Of a stretch of 64,000 nt of DNA, positions 35,589 through 47,257 are shown piece after piece. The notes beneath the pieces were generated by a model, which worked only from the letters and a program-made list of their open reading frames with translations, ran no database searches and was not told where the DNA came from. Location of the stretch: the NCBI GenBank assembly GCA_017893485.1, contig CM030360.1, positions 18,089,971 through 18,153,970 of the forward strand. Direction: 5' to 3'. Numbering within the stretch: position 1 is the stretch's first letter; the number at the start of each line of letters is the position of its first letter. Made by a program: the position numbers and the translations under genes. This stretch comes from Hemerocallis citrina (Eukaryota; Streptophyta; Magnoliopsida; Asparagales; Asphodelaceae).

Positions 35589-37216
35589 CACCGAAACTTC
35601 CAGACATAGAACTTAAGCAGTTGCCCGATCATTTGAAGCATGCATATTTGGGTGAGAACCAGACACTACCAGTGATAATTGCTGCAAACTTAAGTGCACA
35701 GGAAGAAGAGAAGTTGCTGAGGGTATTGCGAGAACACAAAAGCGCAATAGGATGGACCATAGCAGATATCAAAGGAATAAGTCCATCCAAATGCATGCAT
35801 AGAATACTTCTTGAAGACAATGCAAAACCTAGCAGGGAGGCACAGAGAATGCTTAATCCAAACATGAAGGAAGTGGTAAGAGCAGAGATTCTGAAGCTAC
35901 TAGATGTTGGCATCATTTACCCTATCTCAGATAGCAAATGGGTAAGTCCTATACATGTAGTGCCTAAGAAAAGTGGAGTCACAGTGGTGACAAATGAAGA
36001 GAATGAGCTTATCCCTACTAGAGTGACCACAGGATGGAGGGTATGCATTGATTACAGGAAACTGAACAACGAAACCAGGAAAGATCACTTCCCTCTTCCT
36101 TTTATTGATCAAATGTTAGAAAGATTAGCAGGATATAGTCATTATTGTTTTTTAGATGGTTATAGTGGCTATAATCAAATTGCTATTGCTCCAGAAGATC
36201 AAGAAAAAACCACTTTTACATGTCCTTTTGGTACTTTTGCATACAGGAGGATGCCCTTTGGATTGTGCAATGCTCCAGCTACATTTCAAAGATGCATGAT
36301 GAGTATATTTTCAGACATGGTGGAAAGGTTCATCGAGGTATTTATGGATGACTTTAGTGTTTTTGGATCTTATTTTGATGAATGCCTTAACCATTTGCAG
36401 CTTGTGCTTAAAAGATGTGAAGAATGCAATTTAGTGCTGAATTGGGAAAAGTGTCATTTCATGGTACAACAAGGTATTGTCTTGGGACACGTGGTATCAA
36501 AAAGAGGCATAGAGGTAGACAAAGCAAAAATCGATATAATATCAAAACTACCCCCTCCCACTACAGTCAAGGGTGTTAGGAGTTTTCTAGGGCATGCAGG
36601 GTTCTATAGAAGATTCATAAAAGACTTTTCAAAAATCTCCAAACCCCTTTGTGACTTGCTGGCTAAGGATGTTGAGTTTGTATGGACAGAAGAGTGCACA
36701 AATGCTTTTATTACATTGAAAAATCTTCTCATTTCCGCACCTATTGTCACGGCACCAGATTGGAGCCATCCTTTCGAGCTCATGTGTGATGCAAGTGATT
36801 ACGCCTTAGGGGATGTTTTAGGTCAAAGAATCAATAAGAAACCCCATGTTATTTACTATGCTTCTCGAACTCTAAACGACGCACAGCTAAATTATTCCAC
36901 TACTGAAAAAGAAATGTTAGCTGTTATTTTTGCTATAGAGAAGTTTAGATCATATTTAATTGGTTCTAAAGTTATTGTTTTCACTGACCATGCTGCTTTG
37001 AGATATTTGCTTGCTAAAAAGGATGCTAAGCCTAGGTTAATCAGATGGGTGCTGTTGCTTCAAGAATTCGATCTTGAGATTAGAGACAAAAAAGGAAGCG
37101 ACAATGTTGTTGCAGATCACATGTCCAGACTACTGCAGGAGGACGAAAGAATTGTGCCCCCACTTAATGAAATTTTCCCAGATGAACATCTATTTGAAAT
37201 AAACATACCCTCGGGA

Positions 37217-37246
37217 CAGTCGACTGGTAACAGGACCAGTCGACTG
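37217..37246. repeat. CAGTCGACTG pair in the RNase H-integrase linker
   Basis: Exact copies at 37217 and 37237 (20 bp apart), read in two different frames (QSTG and TSRLV). Confidence 0.92.
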
Positions 37247-38566
37247 GTATCTCACTGCTCAAATTTTCCATGGTTTGCTGACATTGTAAATTATCTCACT
37301 GCTCGTGTTTTCCCTCCAGGTATGATAAGTCAGGAAAGAAAGAGACTGGTGGCTATGTGCAAGCACTATTATTGGGAGGATCCTTATTTGTTCAAATTTT
37401 GCCCTGATCAAATTATAAGAAGATGTGTGGCAGAAGAAGAGCAATTGAGTATTCTACAACATTGCCACCAATATGCATGTGGAGGACATTTTGGACCAAA
37501 AAGAACAGCACTCAAGGTATTGCAATCTGGATTTTATTGGCCTAAAGTATTCAAAGATGCTTTTTCTTTGTGCAGGTCTTGTGACAAATGTCAAAGGACA
37601 GGCAACATCTCTTCTAGAAATCAAATGCCACTGCAAAACATCCAAGTGATCGAGCTTTTTGATGTTTGGGGAATCGACTTCATGGGTCCCTTTCCTAACT
37701 CATTTGGTTATTTATATATACTTGTTGGTGTGGATTATGTGTCTAAATGGGTCGAGGCTGTCCCCTCAAGAACTAATGATCACAAAGTTGTTGTCAAGTT
37801 TTTGCAGGAAAACATATTCACTAGGTTTGGGACACCTCGAGCAATAATAAGTGATGGAGGAAGCCACTTCAATAACTTTCCATTTGCTTCTTTGATGAAG
37901 AAATATGGTATCACACATAGAGTGGGCACCCCATATCATCCCCAAACTAGTGGGCAGGTGGAGATTAACAACAGAGAAATCAAGAGCATTTTGGAAAAGA
38001 CCGTCAACACAAATAGACAGGATTGGTCACTGCGCTTGAATAATGCATTATGGGCCTACCGAACAGCATACAAAACACCCATTGGCATGTCACCATACCG
38101 TTTGGTGTTTGGAAAAGCCTGTCATCTGCCAGTTGAGTTGGAGCACAAAGCTTATTGGGCTATTAAAAGGTTCAATTTCGATATGAAACAGGCAGGCGAC
38201 AAACAACGATTACAACTAAATGAGCTTGAAGAGTTGAGGCATGACGCATATGAAAATGCAAAATTGTACAAGGAAAGAACCAAGTTGTACCATGACAAAC
38301 AGCTAGCAAGGAAGGAGTTTTATGAAGGACAGAAGGTATTGATATACAACTCAAGATTAAGACTTTTTCCAGGCAAGCTTATGTCAAGATGGTATGGGCC
38401 ATACACTGTCACGAGAGTCTTCCCACATGGCGCTTTGGAGGTTCATAGCAAAGAGAAGAATCAAATATTTAAGGTGAACGGGCATAGAGCGAAGCCATAC
38501 ATAGAGATGAGCATAGAACCGCAAGAGGAAGATATGAATCTTCAAACCATTCAATACATGGCATGA

Positions 38567-39247
38567 CCTCATCAAGTCTAGCTGAAGACAGAAAACACAA
38601 CGCTTATTGGGAGGCAACCCAATTTTGAGGGGAGTATTTACACTTCCCCTCTATTTTCTTTTATTTATTCATTTTTTATTTTCAGTTTTTTTTTTTCAGT
38701 CTCTCCTTACTAGATGGTGACACATGCCTATTTTTACATTTTCTTTCGAACATTGAGGATAATGTTCCATCTAAGTTTGGGGGTATTAGGGTTATTTATA
38801 TTTAGAGTCTTTTGAATTTTTTTTTTTTTTTAGGATAAATAATTTCTTATAAAGTAAGAAGAAGGATACTTATTTACTTTAGGATTGTTGAGTTTCATAA
38901 AATCCCTACAAGATTATATGAGTCATGCAATTATACATAATAAACAAATGTGATGTTTTTTTTGGTGATTATTCCCTTTAGATCTAGTCCTAAATTGAGT
39001 TTAAGTAAATAGAGTGATAAAATATATATATATATATATGAATAAAAGCCAATCTACTCCAATGTTTTGAGTGCTTAGTAACTAGGGGTATTCATCACCA
39101 ATGTTTACCTTTACGTCAAACGACAACTTGAAATATGAGTATGCAAAGCACTTTAGAGTTTGTGACTTGCTGAGTAACCGGGTGGATTCATCACAAATGT
39201 TTTGCATTCGCGTAAAAAGGCAAGTGACAACTTTAGAGAAGCGACTT

Positions 39248-39283
<36 letters not shown>

Positions 39284-39579
39284 AGTTTGCTACTCGGTTT
39301 GTAGTAGAGAAAAGGGAATAATCACAGATTGAGTAATTACATACTATAACTATAATTAATTGCATGACTAGTATGGTTGAGTTTGGAGTTATGAATAAAC
39401 AATTGCACTAGAGAAAGTGGGTATGTTTAATTTTACTTTATCTGAAATTGTTTATACCTTTCTATGTTGATGCCCACATAATAAGAACTCTTGGTGGTTA
39501 AGGCTGTCATTATTATTATACCCTTGTTCATAATTCTAGTTTGCTTAAGGACAAGCAAAAATCTAAGTTTGAGGGTATT
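38567..39579 (+). other. Athila 3' noncoding region with polypurine tract
   Basis: No gene. Contains a (TA)n tract near 39020, an A-run of more than 30 bases near 39250, an earlier AAGTTTGGGGGT near 38770, and the terminal tract AAGTTTGAGGGTATT ending just before the LTR. Confidence 0.7.
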
Positions 39580-39670
39580 TGATGAACACAAGAATATTCA
39601 CATTTAGGAGCAATAATCTTATTATAAATGCACATTTGAAAGCTCTATATGTGATATTTAACTCTTACTT
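39580..39670 (+). repeat. 3' LTR remnant of Athila element (91 bp)
   Basis: Identical to the first 91 bases of the 5' LTR, then abruptly array sequence (AACTCTGAAGG). The remaining 1.6 kb is deleted. Confidence 0.92.
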
Positions 39671-40560
39671 AACTCTGAAGGAGAGTTGTTTTCCAAACTT
39701 GTTGTATGGGACCTCTGACAGATTGTGAGAGTCACATCGAATGGAGAGTTGAACCCCAAGTGCGGCTTTTTACAAGTCTTGCTAGGGTAACTTCGATCCA
39801 TGATTTTGGACCTATAAATCTATTGTTGAGAAAATTTAACTAGTTGCAGGAATAGATCGAATGACGAGTTGAACTCTAAACATGTGTCATTACAGGTTGC
39901 GAGAGTAACTCTGAACCATGAACATGGATTTCGAACTTGTTAGTTTAAGTATTAACAGGTTGCAAGAGCAGCTCGAATGGTAAAGCGCACTCTGAACTTG
40001 CTTCTTTGCAAATTGATAGGGTCTCTTTTGAACCATGAACTGGACTCCGAACCAGTCGTCGGGGCGTTGACGGATTGCAGGAGCAGATCGAAAGCGAAGT
40101 GCACTGTGAATTTGCGTTATTGCAAATTGTTTAGAGTCCCTGTCGAGCCATGGGTATGGACTCTGAGTCCGTCTTACGGAGAGACTCGCAACTAGTGTTT
40201 GGTGCTGCTTAAGTGTTTAAGTGTGGCACTCAACTTATTGTTTCCGAGCCTCCAAGAAAGTTCAGTTAGTTGCAGGAACAGATCGATCAGTGAGTTGTGT
40301 CCTAAACGTGCATGTTTGCAACTCCCGAGTTCTGGATTCCGAACTTGCGTTGTAGAAAGCTTGTAATGTGTGCCTAGCATCGCTTTAAATGTAAGTTGGG
40401 CGTGTAGCTCATTGTTTGCTTTGATGAATTAACAGGTTGTAGGAGCAGATCGAATGGCGAAGCACTTTGAACTTGTTTCATTGTAAATTGTTGTAATAAC
40501 TTCGCACTATGGATGTGGGCTCCGAATCTGTCTTGTAGGAAGTTTTTAACGATTTTCTGG
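39671..40560. repeat. tandem array, unit about 115 bp
   Basis: Units recognisable by GTTGCAGGAGCAGATCGAAT and CACTCTGAACTTG (e.g. 39957, 40071). Degenerate and noncoding. Likely the other part of the antisense Tat array. Confidence 0.65.
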
Positions 40561-41029
40561 TGCCATTTTTGTGTACAAGTTTGGCACCCAACTCGTTGTA
40601 CTTTGCATGGTGTTCTACTTTCCAAGTTCCTGCTGATATCTCTACGCCCTCCGGGCCTTCAAGTTGATGAGCCGTCAGGCGAACAACTTGGTAGGCCTTG
40701 TCTATTTTGGAGGGAGCCCCCCATTGTTTTGCCTAGAGAAAGAAAAATCTTCTGATGTACCAATGTATTTAGGCAAGATTATTTATCTCCGTTGAATAAG
40801 TGGAGTGGCTTCGGGCGAGGGATTCATGTTTATTACTGTGTCATGATGAGAACTAGCTTGGACTTGGCGAGAGATGGTGTGGTAGGTTTGAAAGTTCTTG
40901 GTAGAGTTGGTTATGGCAGAGGCTTCAAGCTCGTTTACAGTTTTGGAGTTATTATGACTGTTTTCTGGGTAGCTCTATGGCATCGAGGGGGAGAATGGAG
41001 CCCCCCATTGTAGTGGTGTAGCATGTTCG
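40561..41029. other. antisense Tat remnant, no gene
   Basis: Contains two copies of GGAGCCCCCCATTG (near 40710 and 40997), apparently a repeated internal segment. No RT or integrase motif survives. 41025-41029 (GTTCG) is the target site of the solo LTR. Confidence 0.5.
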
Positions 41030-42529
41030 TGTTGATTCTTGATTTTGATGATTACAACACAATGAAAAGTTGTTGTTCTACTTCTTAAATATCACAGGAT
41101 ATACAAAGGCAAAATGTTCTACCAAGCTTTACAAGATTCTTAAAGCAAGTTGATCAAGCAAAGCTACAAACAAAGCTCCTATAGCTAAGTGATCAAGAAA
41201 GCTACAAGGTTGCCAGCTTACAAGAAAAAGATGAAGGCTAAAAGCTCCATCTCAAGACTCAAGACTCAAGACAAGACATATGCTTCAATTTATTGTATTA
41301 AGTGTCTTGTAACAATTGTCACTTTTTTATTTTTTTTTTCTTAGAAATTCTGTAAAAGCCTTGTCACACACACTCACACATTATCTTTAAAATAATTGAG
41401 TATTTTTCAAACTTAAAAAGATCGAAACAAAGATTGAAAAAGCTCAGCTGTTAAGTACCAGTCGACCGCCATAAGGCACCAATCGACTGTCTTAGTACGA
41501 AACTGACTGAACTTATTCAAACTCTGACCATTTGACTCATAACGGCAACCCAGTCGACTGTTCAAGTCGTTTCGACAGATTGCTGATTTCAAAATTTAAT
41601 TTTTCGAATTCAAAAGTTTATTTCCGTTGGTTGACAGTTGGTACAACTGCCTCTCAATGTCCAGTGATTCTAACTCTATAAATAGAGAATAGAAATCCCT
41701 TGGAAAATGTTAACAACTCATTTTTCCAAGCTTTTTGTTTCTCAAGTTCTCAAGCTTTTGGGAAAGTAAAAACATTCAAAAGCATTCACTTTCTAAGTGT
41801 TGGTTCTCTGAAATCAGTCTAGCATAACAATGATTTCGTTTTAGACTGATTTCGGAAGTTGACCTAATAGCCACGCATAAAATCACATCCACAACAAGGC
41901 TAGAGGTTGATTGTAAACTTTTTGTTGTTGTTCTTTGCTCTCGGGTTGTGATAGTGGTTTCCTCTCGGTTGGAGAGTAGGGCTCCAGGGTGTAGAGTCAG
42001 ATTTTCACTCTTGGTGGAAGAGTGGGTTGCTTTATCTAGTTGTGAGAAAGGACTACGGGTTGGACAAGGTTGTTGTCTAACGCTGTAGGGTGTTCTTGTA
42101 ATTATTTCAAGAATAGTGGAAAATCTCAAGTGGGTTGCTTGGGGACTGGATGTAGGTCGGGAGGACCGAACCAGGATACATCGTGTGTACTCTGTGGTTG
42201 TATCTCTTTGAACTTGCATTTCACTCTCTAGCTTTTTAAGTTCTCTATAAAACTTGTCTGAACAGTCGACTGTATCTATTTGTAAGTCGACTGGTCAGAC
42301 TTGTACTACTTTCTCTGTAAACTTGCGTGATAAGTCGACTGGCTCTTCTATAAGTCGGCTGATCAGACTCGCTTTAAAATACTCTTCTTTACTGTCGCTT
42401 CAGTCGACTGATTTATCTCTTCACGTCGACTGGTCAGAAGAAAAGTTTAATTCTGCATTTATTTTTTATAAAACACTATTCACCCCCCCCCCCCTCTAGT
42501 GTTTCTTGCCTTGCCTACAGGATCCAACA
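41030..42529 (+). repeat. solo LTR, copia (SIRE/Tork-like)
   Basis: TGTTGATTC...GGATCCAACA, 1,500 bp, with 5-bp duplication GTTCG at 41025-41029 and 42530-42534. The ending CCCCCTCTAGTGTTTCTTG...GGATCCAACA is typical of LTRs that precede a tRNA-Met primer site in copia SIRE/Tork elements. TATA box CTATAAATAG near 41678. Inserted in the protease region of the antisense Tat element. Confidence 0.88.
41459..42432. repeat. CAGTCGACTG motifs in the copia-type solo LTR
   Basis: Exact copies at 41551, 42263, 42401. One- or two-base variants at 41459, 41480, 42284, 42332, 42352, 42423. Pairs: 41459/41480 (21), 42263/42284 (21), 42332/42352 (20), 42401/42423 (22). Confidence 0.88.
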
Positions 42530-42534
42530 GTTCG

Positions 42535-43697
42535 TGCCGCCACTTGGATTCCTACAGCTTTGCCTATGTCAGCTGTTGTTAGGAACTTCGTTTTCGTGTG
42601 AAATGTAGAGGCAACTGCATGGAATGCTGCTAGGTCGGGACAGCCGAATATAGCATTGTATGCAGCTTTGACATTGATTACTATAAAGTCCAGTGCTTTT
42701 GTTCGAATAACGGGGGCTTTCCCTGCTATTACGTCGAATGCGACAATTCCCTCGACTTGGATAGGTGCACTAGAGGAGTCATGAAGTGTATAACCAGCTG
42801 TCTTGAGTCGGTCTTGAGAGAGCTTGAGAGCCTGAAATGTGGCCATGAAGATGATGTTTTCTGAGCTGCCATTGTCCACCAGGATGCGGCGTACCTCATG
42901 ATTTAGCATGCAAAGGTTTATGACCAATGCGTTCCGATGAGGTGTTTGGACGCCTTCTAAGTCCTTGTGAGAGAAAGATGTCAGGACCCCGTTGTGTTTG
43001 GCAGGTAGAGTGTTATGTATGGAGTTGACTTTGCTGACGAAAGCTTTGCGGGAGGAGTTGGAATCTCCCCCCATCGAGTCTTCATGAATGGAATGGAGGA
43101 CGGTCATGCGTTCAGAGTCTTGCGACTTGCATGCCCTCTGCTGATGCTTATCAGCCCCCCGGGACGGAGAATTTTCGGCGTCGTTGTCTTTCGAAACGAA
43201 GTTTGAGAGATAGCCCTTGCGAATCAGGGCTTCCGGTTCGTCTTTAAGGGTTCGACAGTTGTCAGTAGTGAGTCCATGATTTTTGTGAAATGTGCACCAC
43301 TTATTTTTGTCTCTTCTTCTGCTAGACGTTGACATCGTGAGGGGTGGATGGATTATTCCGTCCTTCTCCACGTCCATGAAGATGACTGATACGCTTGCAT
43401 TGAGAAGAGCGAACTTGTCGAAGCGAGGCGCTAGAGCTGGACGGCGTGAACTTGCACCGTTTTTCTGAAACTTCCTGAGTTCTTCCTCACTTGTGTTCTT
43501 CCGTTTGTTCCCTGAAGATGAATCATTCTTGCCTTAAGGATAGAGAGCTTCCTCGAGCCTGATATACTTGTCACTCTTTTTCAGGAGCGCAGTGAAACTT
43601 TTGGGTGGCTTTTTGGTAAGGGAGGCTTTCAGGTGTTTCTTAGTGATGCTGTGGCGAAAGGCCGTAGTTGCGACTGAAGTATTCAAGGCAGAAATTA
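42535..43697 (-). pseudogene. Tat-lineage gag C-terminus and protease (antisense remnant)
   Basis: Minus-strand reading: end of gag domain with SDKYIRLEEA, TAA near 43538, gag zinc motif WCTFHKNHGLTTDNC (near 43290), then protease with ILVDNGSSENI (near 42870) and the end of the retropepsin fold. The equivalent block in the plus-strand Tat element lies at 58370-59400, with the same order. The downstream pol is missing: after the solo LTR the sequence is repeat, so RT and integrase were deleted. Upstream gag stops at 43697, where the FAR1-like MULE begins. Confidence 0.88.
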
Positions 43698-43705
43698 GCG
43701 AACTG

Positions 43706-44228
43706 GTTGGTGCGAACTCAGCTTACGAACTGGTCTTTTGGCCGTTGGATCCAAAATTTGAGCTTCGATGGCTCAGATTGAATCTCAGATTTCGGCAGTG
43801 ATAAGCGGGGGTAATTTCGTAACTTTACCCCCGCTTACCATTAGCCCCCATTGTCCCTACAATCACTCTCGTTTCTCAATCCCCTTCGAACCAGTGAAAT
43901 ATCTCCCCCAAAAACCAGTGAAACCCTAATCCCCTTCAAATCTTAAGATCCCCTTCAAATCGTCGTCTCTCAACCTCAAACCAGTTCGCGAAACCCTAAT
44001 CCACTTCGCTCCGTGGTTGCGAACTCCCAAAGCAAGTGGTGAAACCCTATTCCCCTTCACTCCATCGTTTCTCATCTTCTTGAACCAAATTGAAACCGTA
44101 AGCCCCTTTACCGTGCTTCCCTCTATCGTATTTCCAACTCAAACCCAAATCGAAAGACCCCCTTCTTCCTCTCTCAGTGTGAGCGAAACCTAAATCGAAA
44201 CCCTAACGGGTGCTCTCCAAAATCCTCC
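43706..44228. repeat. left terminal inverted repeat of FAR1-like MULE
   Basis: Reverse complement of about 49680-50195 with scattered differences. A further partial inner copy of the outer sequence lies at 44243-44340 (CTTCGGTTGCGAACCTC). Confidence 0.85.
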
Positions 44229-44340
44229 AATAGCTCCATCGATTTCGTTATGGTTCGCCTTCGGTTGCGAACCTCTGTGTGCAAACTCAGCTTGCGAAAA
44301 CCTGGGGTTGCCGTTGGATCCAAAATAGCTCCAAATGGAA

Positions 44341-45079
44341 ACCCCAGGGTTTTCATCAGGTATAAATTTAGATTTTTTTGGTTGCGTTTTTCTTTTTCTT
44401 CCTTGAATTTGTAGGAAACCCAATGAGGTATTTTTCTAATAGAGATTGAATGTTTTGTTTGGATTTGTAGGAAGCGTTTGAGCTTCACTGAGTCTTTCTT
44501 CATGGCTTGATTTCGACTATGGATATATTATTGCCAGTACACTGATGCTTGATCAATTGAGGGAAGTGTTTGATTCTGACTATTCCCTTTTTAAAATTAT
44601 AATTGCTTACTTTATTGCATTTTAGTATAGGCAGTGATGACAATCTAGAAATTACAAACAGTTGTAGGTATTTTGCTGCTTCTTCTGTTTGACAAGCATT
44701 TGTACGAACAATTCGTAACGGAAGGCTACCCATATAGAGTACAATGAGTGCACTCACTGTTTCCACCATATTTGATTTGTATTTGCTGAGTTAGTAGGTT
44801 GCATTTATTTAAATGAAGGAAGGATTAATTTATAGTTGTATTTCGGTTTGAGACATGTGCTCCTCCTTTGCAAATGGAAGGGTAATTTGGTAATTGGTAA
44901 TTTTTCGGTTAGAGACATATGACATCTTTTAAGAGGTTTTATTTATTCGGATTATGGTTGCAACTAGTTGGCGTGGCATAATAATGTAGCCGTAGTGAGA
45001 TCATGCATCTGAATAAGTGCTATACTAAATCCTGATTCTATTTGATGAGTTTTCTGCAATTTGGTTGAGCTGAAGCTGT
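44341..45079. other. MULE interior, no gene seen
   Basis: T-rich DNA. A block around GTTGCAACTAGTTGGCGTGG at 44957 recurs at 45192. No coding family recognised. Confidence 0.5.
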
Positions 45080-46440
45080 GAAAAAAAATTGCTAAGCTGA
45101 AGCAGAAACAAGTTTTGCTGAAATATGAGTTGAAAGTTAAACAAAAAATGAGTTGAAACTGAAACTGAAATATGAGTTTTTATTCTGATTGTGGTTGCAA
45201 CTAGTTGGCGTGGCATAATAATGCAGCCGTAGTGAGATCATGGTTATGAATAAGTGGTTGGGACAACATATGTGCTATACTCATGCTTGATTATATTTGA
45301 CTTGTTTCATAATAACTTATTATGTGCAAGGTTGTTCTGAGCCTATATGTACTTCAATTGTTGACAATTTACGGTGATAATAGTGCAGTCCGATATTGCT
45401 AAGCTTTTTATGTTATTTTTTGTAGGGGGGTTGGAGCACTTCCCTCCTTTTGATACGTGACAGAGGTTCGAGCTGTTTAGTTTTAGCATCAGCAGCGCCA
45501 GAAGTCCGACATTTTTTTCATCTTTTAGTTTAAACTGTTAGGCCTAGATTTTTTATATTGATATTCAACTGTATAATGTAATACGAGGTTTGAGTTTGTA
45601 TACTGTAAATTTTTGGTTTAATGAAAACTGAAGTTGTAATATGAGTTGAAACTGAAACTGAAATATGAGTTGAAACTGAAGCTGAAATAAGGTTTGAGTT
45701 TGTATACTGTAAATTTTTGATTTAATGAAAACTGAAGCTGTAATATGAGTTGAAACTGATACTCAAATATGAGTTCAAACTGAAGCTGAAATATGAGTTG
45801 AAACTCGAAGTTAAATGAGATGAAATTTAGTCCTGATGAAATCTGAGATGAAAGTTGAAGCTGAAATATTAGTTGAAGTTAAATGAGTTGAAGTTGAAGC
45901 TGAAATATGAGTTGTCACTGAAATTGGAACGAGTTGAAACTAAAACTGTAATATGAGTTCACACTGAAGCTGAAATATGAGTTGAATATCGAACTTAAAA
46001 GGAGCTGATATATGAGTTCAAACTCGAACAAAAAATGAGTTGAAACTGAAACTGAAATATGAGTTGAAGTTGAAACTAGAACTGAAACTGAAATATGAGT
46101 TGTATTTGAAACTGAAATATGTTGAAACTGAAACTGATATATGAGTTGAAAGTTGAACAAAAAATGAGTTGAAACTGAAACTGATATATGAGTTGAAACT
46201 TGAAAAAAAAATGACTTGAAACTGAAACTGATATATGAGTTGAAAGTTGAACAAAAAATGACTTGAAACTGAAACTGAAATATGAGTAGAAGTTGAAACT
46301 AGAACTGTAATATGAAATATGAGATGTATTTGAAACTGAAATATGTTGAAACTGGAACTGATATATGAGTTGAAACTTGAACATAAAATGAGTTGAAACT
46401 GAAACTGATATATGAGTTGAATCTGAAACTGAAATACCTG
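45080..46440. repeat. tandem array, ATGAGTTGAAACTGAAACTG
   Basis: About 40 imperfect units of 20-30 bp built from GAGTTGAAA, CTGAAACTGAAAT and variants; resumes at 46990-47095. The antisense reading frames rich in Ser-Phe-Asn are repeat artefacts. Confidence 0.9.
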
Positions 46441-47257
46441 ATAACAACAATACTTGAACTGATAACAACAAGACTTGAACTGATAACAACAAAATAAAAT
46501 AAATGCAGGTGTTATTCAACCCCGATTTAGAATAGATTGTAACAAAGTATTTAAATCGTGGACAAAATATACATTGGCTTCCTATTACAATGGCCACAAC
46601 CACAAAAGCTAATTCTTCCTATTACAAAAGTAGACTACGAAAAAAAAATACAAGACTATCATCCAATGGCAATGAAGAGCTTAATTTTCTGTAACGAATT
46701 TCCAGCATCACACATTCGGTAACCTCCAGTATCCAATGGCAAACTGCAAGCATTAACAAAGAAAGGGTTTAGATAGATGATATTAAACTTTTTTACTCTG
46801 AGATATCAACACAATTAATTAACATATTTTAAGTAAATGTAGGCTCAGAACACAACTTAGCATATGACAGGGATTTACATTATTGTCAACTGAATCAAGC
46901 ATGACTGAAAAGCATCATAATTATGTTCACACTTGGGCTGCAATACTATGCCACGCCAACAAGTTGATCCATAATTTGATCAAAAATTTATAAATAAGGA
47001 GTTGCAACTGAAACAAAAAATGAGTTGAAACTGATGCTGAAATATGAGTTGAAACTGAAGCTGAAATATGAGTTGAAACTCAAATTGAAACAAAAATTTT
47101 GTTTATAAAAAAACAAAACAATGTTTTCGCACGTAAGTCCGATATTCTTCAGCTTGTATAAAATATTTTTTGTCATCATTGCCTACTTATAAACAAAATA
47201 AAACATAGCCGATAATAAACTTCAGAATTGAACACACTAAAAAAAGAAGAACTTCTC
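46441..47257. other. MULE interior, no gene
   Basis: Short tandem GATAACAACA repeat near 46440-46490, an array remnant at 46990-47095, otherwise AT-rich. Confidence 0.5.

Larger units (their letters stand above)
33086..38566 (+). pseudogene. Athila gag-pol polyprotein, two amber codons
   Basis: One frame from ATG 33086 (MHGRRSLRPELLP) to 38566, about 1,826 codons, interrupted by TAG at 33338-33340 and TAG at 33506-33508, both in gag; open from there to the end. Domains: gag, zinc knuckle [14 protein letters not shown] (near 34018), protease LLDLGAS (near 34900), RT with the Athila-type block [16 protein letters not shown] and FMDD (near 36343), RNase H (DASDYA near 36790), integrase with HHCC zinc site (near 37460-37590) and catalytic GIDFMG, SDGGSHF and E in GQVEI (37672-37965). 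The second amber lies where gag has Trp. CAGTCGACTG motifs sit in three poorly conserved linkers. Confidence 0.95.
31269..39670 (+). mobile_element. Ty3/gypsy Athila-lineage element with truncated 3' LTR
   Basis: 5' LTR 31269-32960, primer-binding site 32967, gag-pol 33086-38566, polypurine tract near 39563, and only 91 bp of 3' LTR (39580-39670). Inserted into the tandem array of an antisense Tat element. No target duplication because the right end is deleted. Confidence 0.93.

Noticed and set aside
41776..42219. Minus-strand 147-codon frame
   Set aside because: Lies wholly inside the noncoding solo LTR.
43174..43206. Plus-strand frame over the Tat gag
   Set aside because: Shadow of the minus-strand gag/protease.
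45915..46603. Antisense Ser-Phe-Asn-rich proteins
   Set aside because: Translations of the GAGTTGAAACTGAAA array; all frames look alike.
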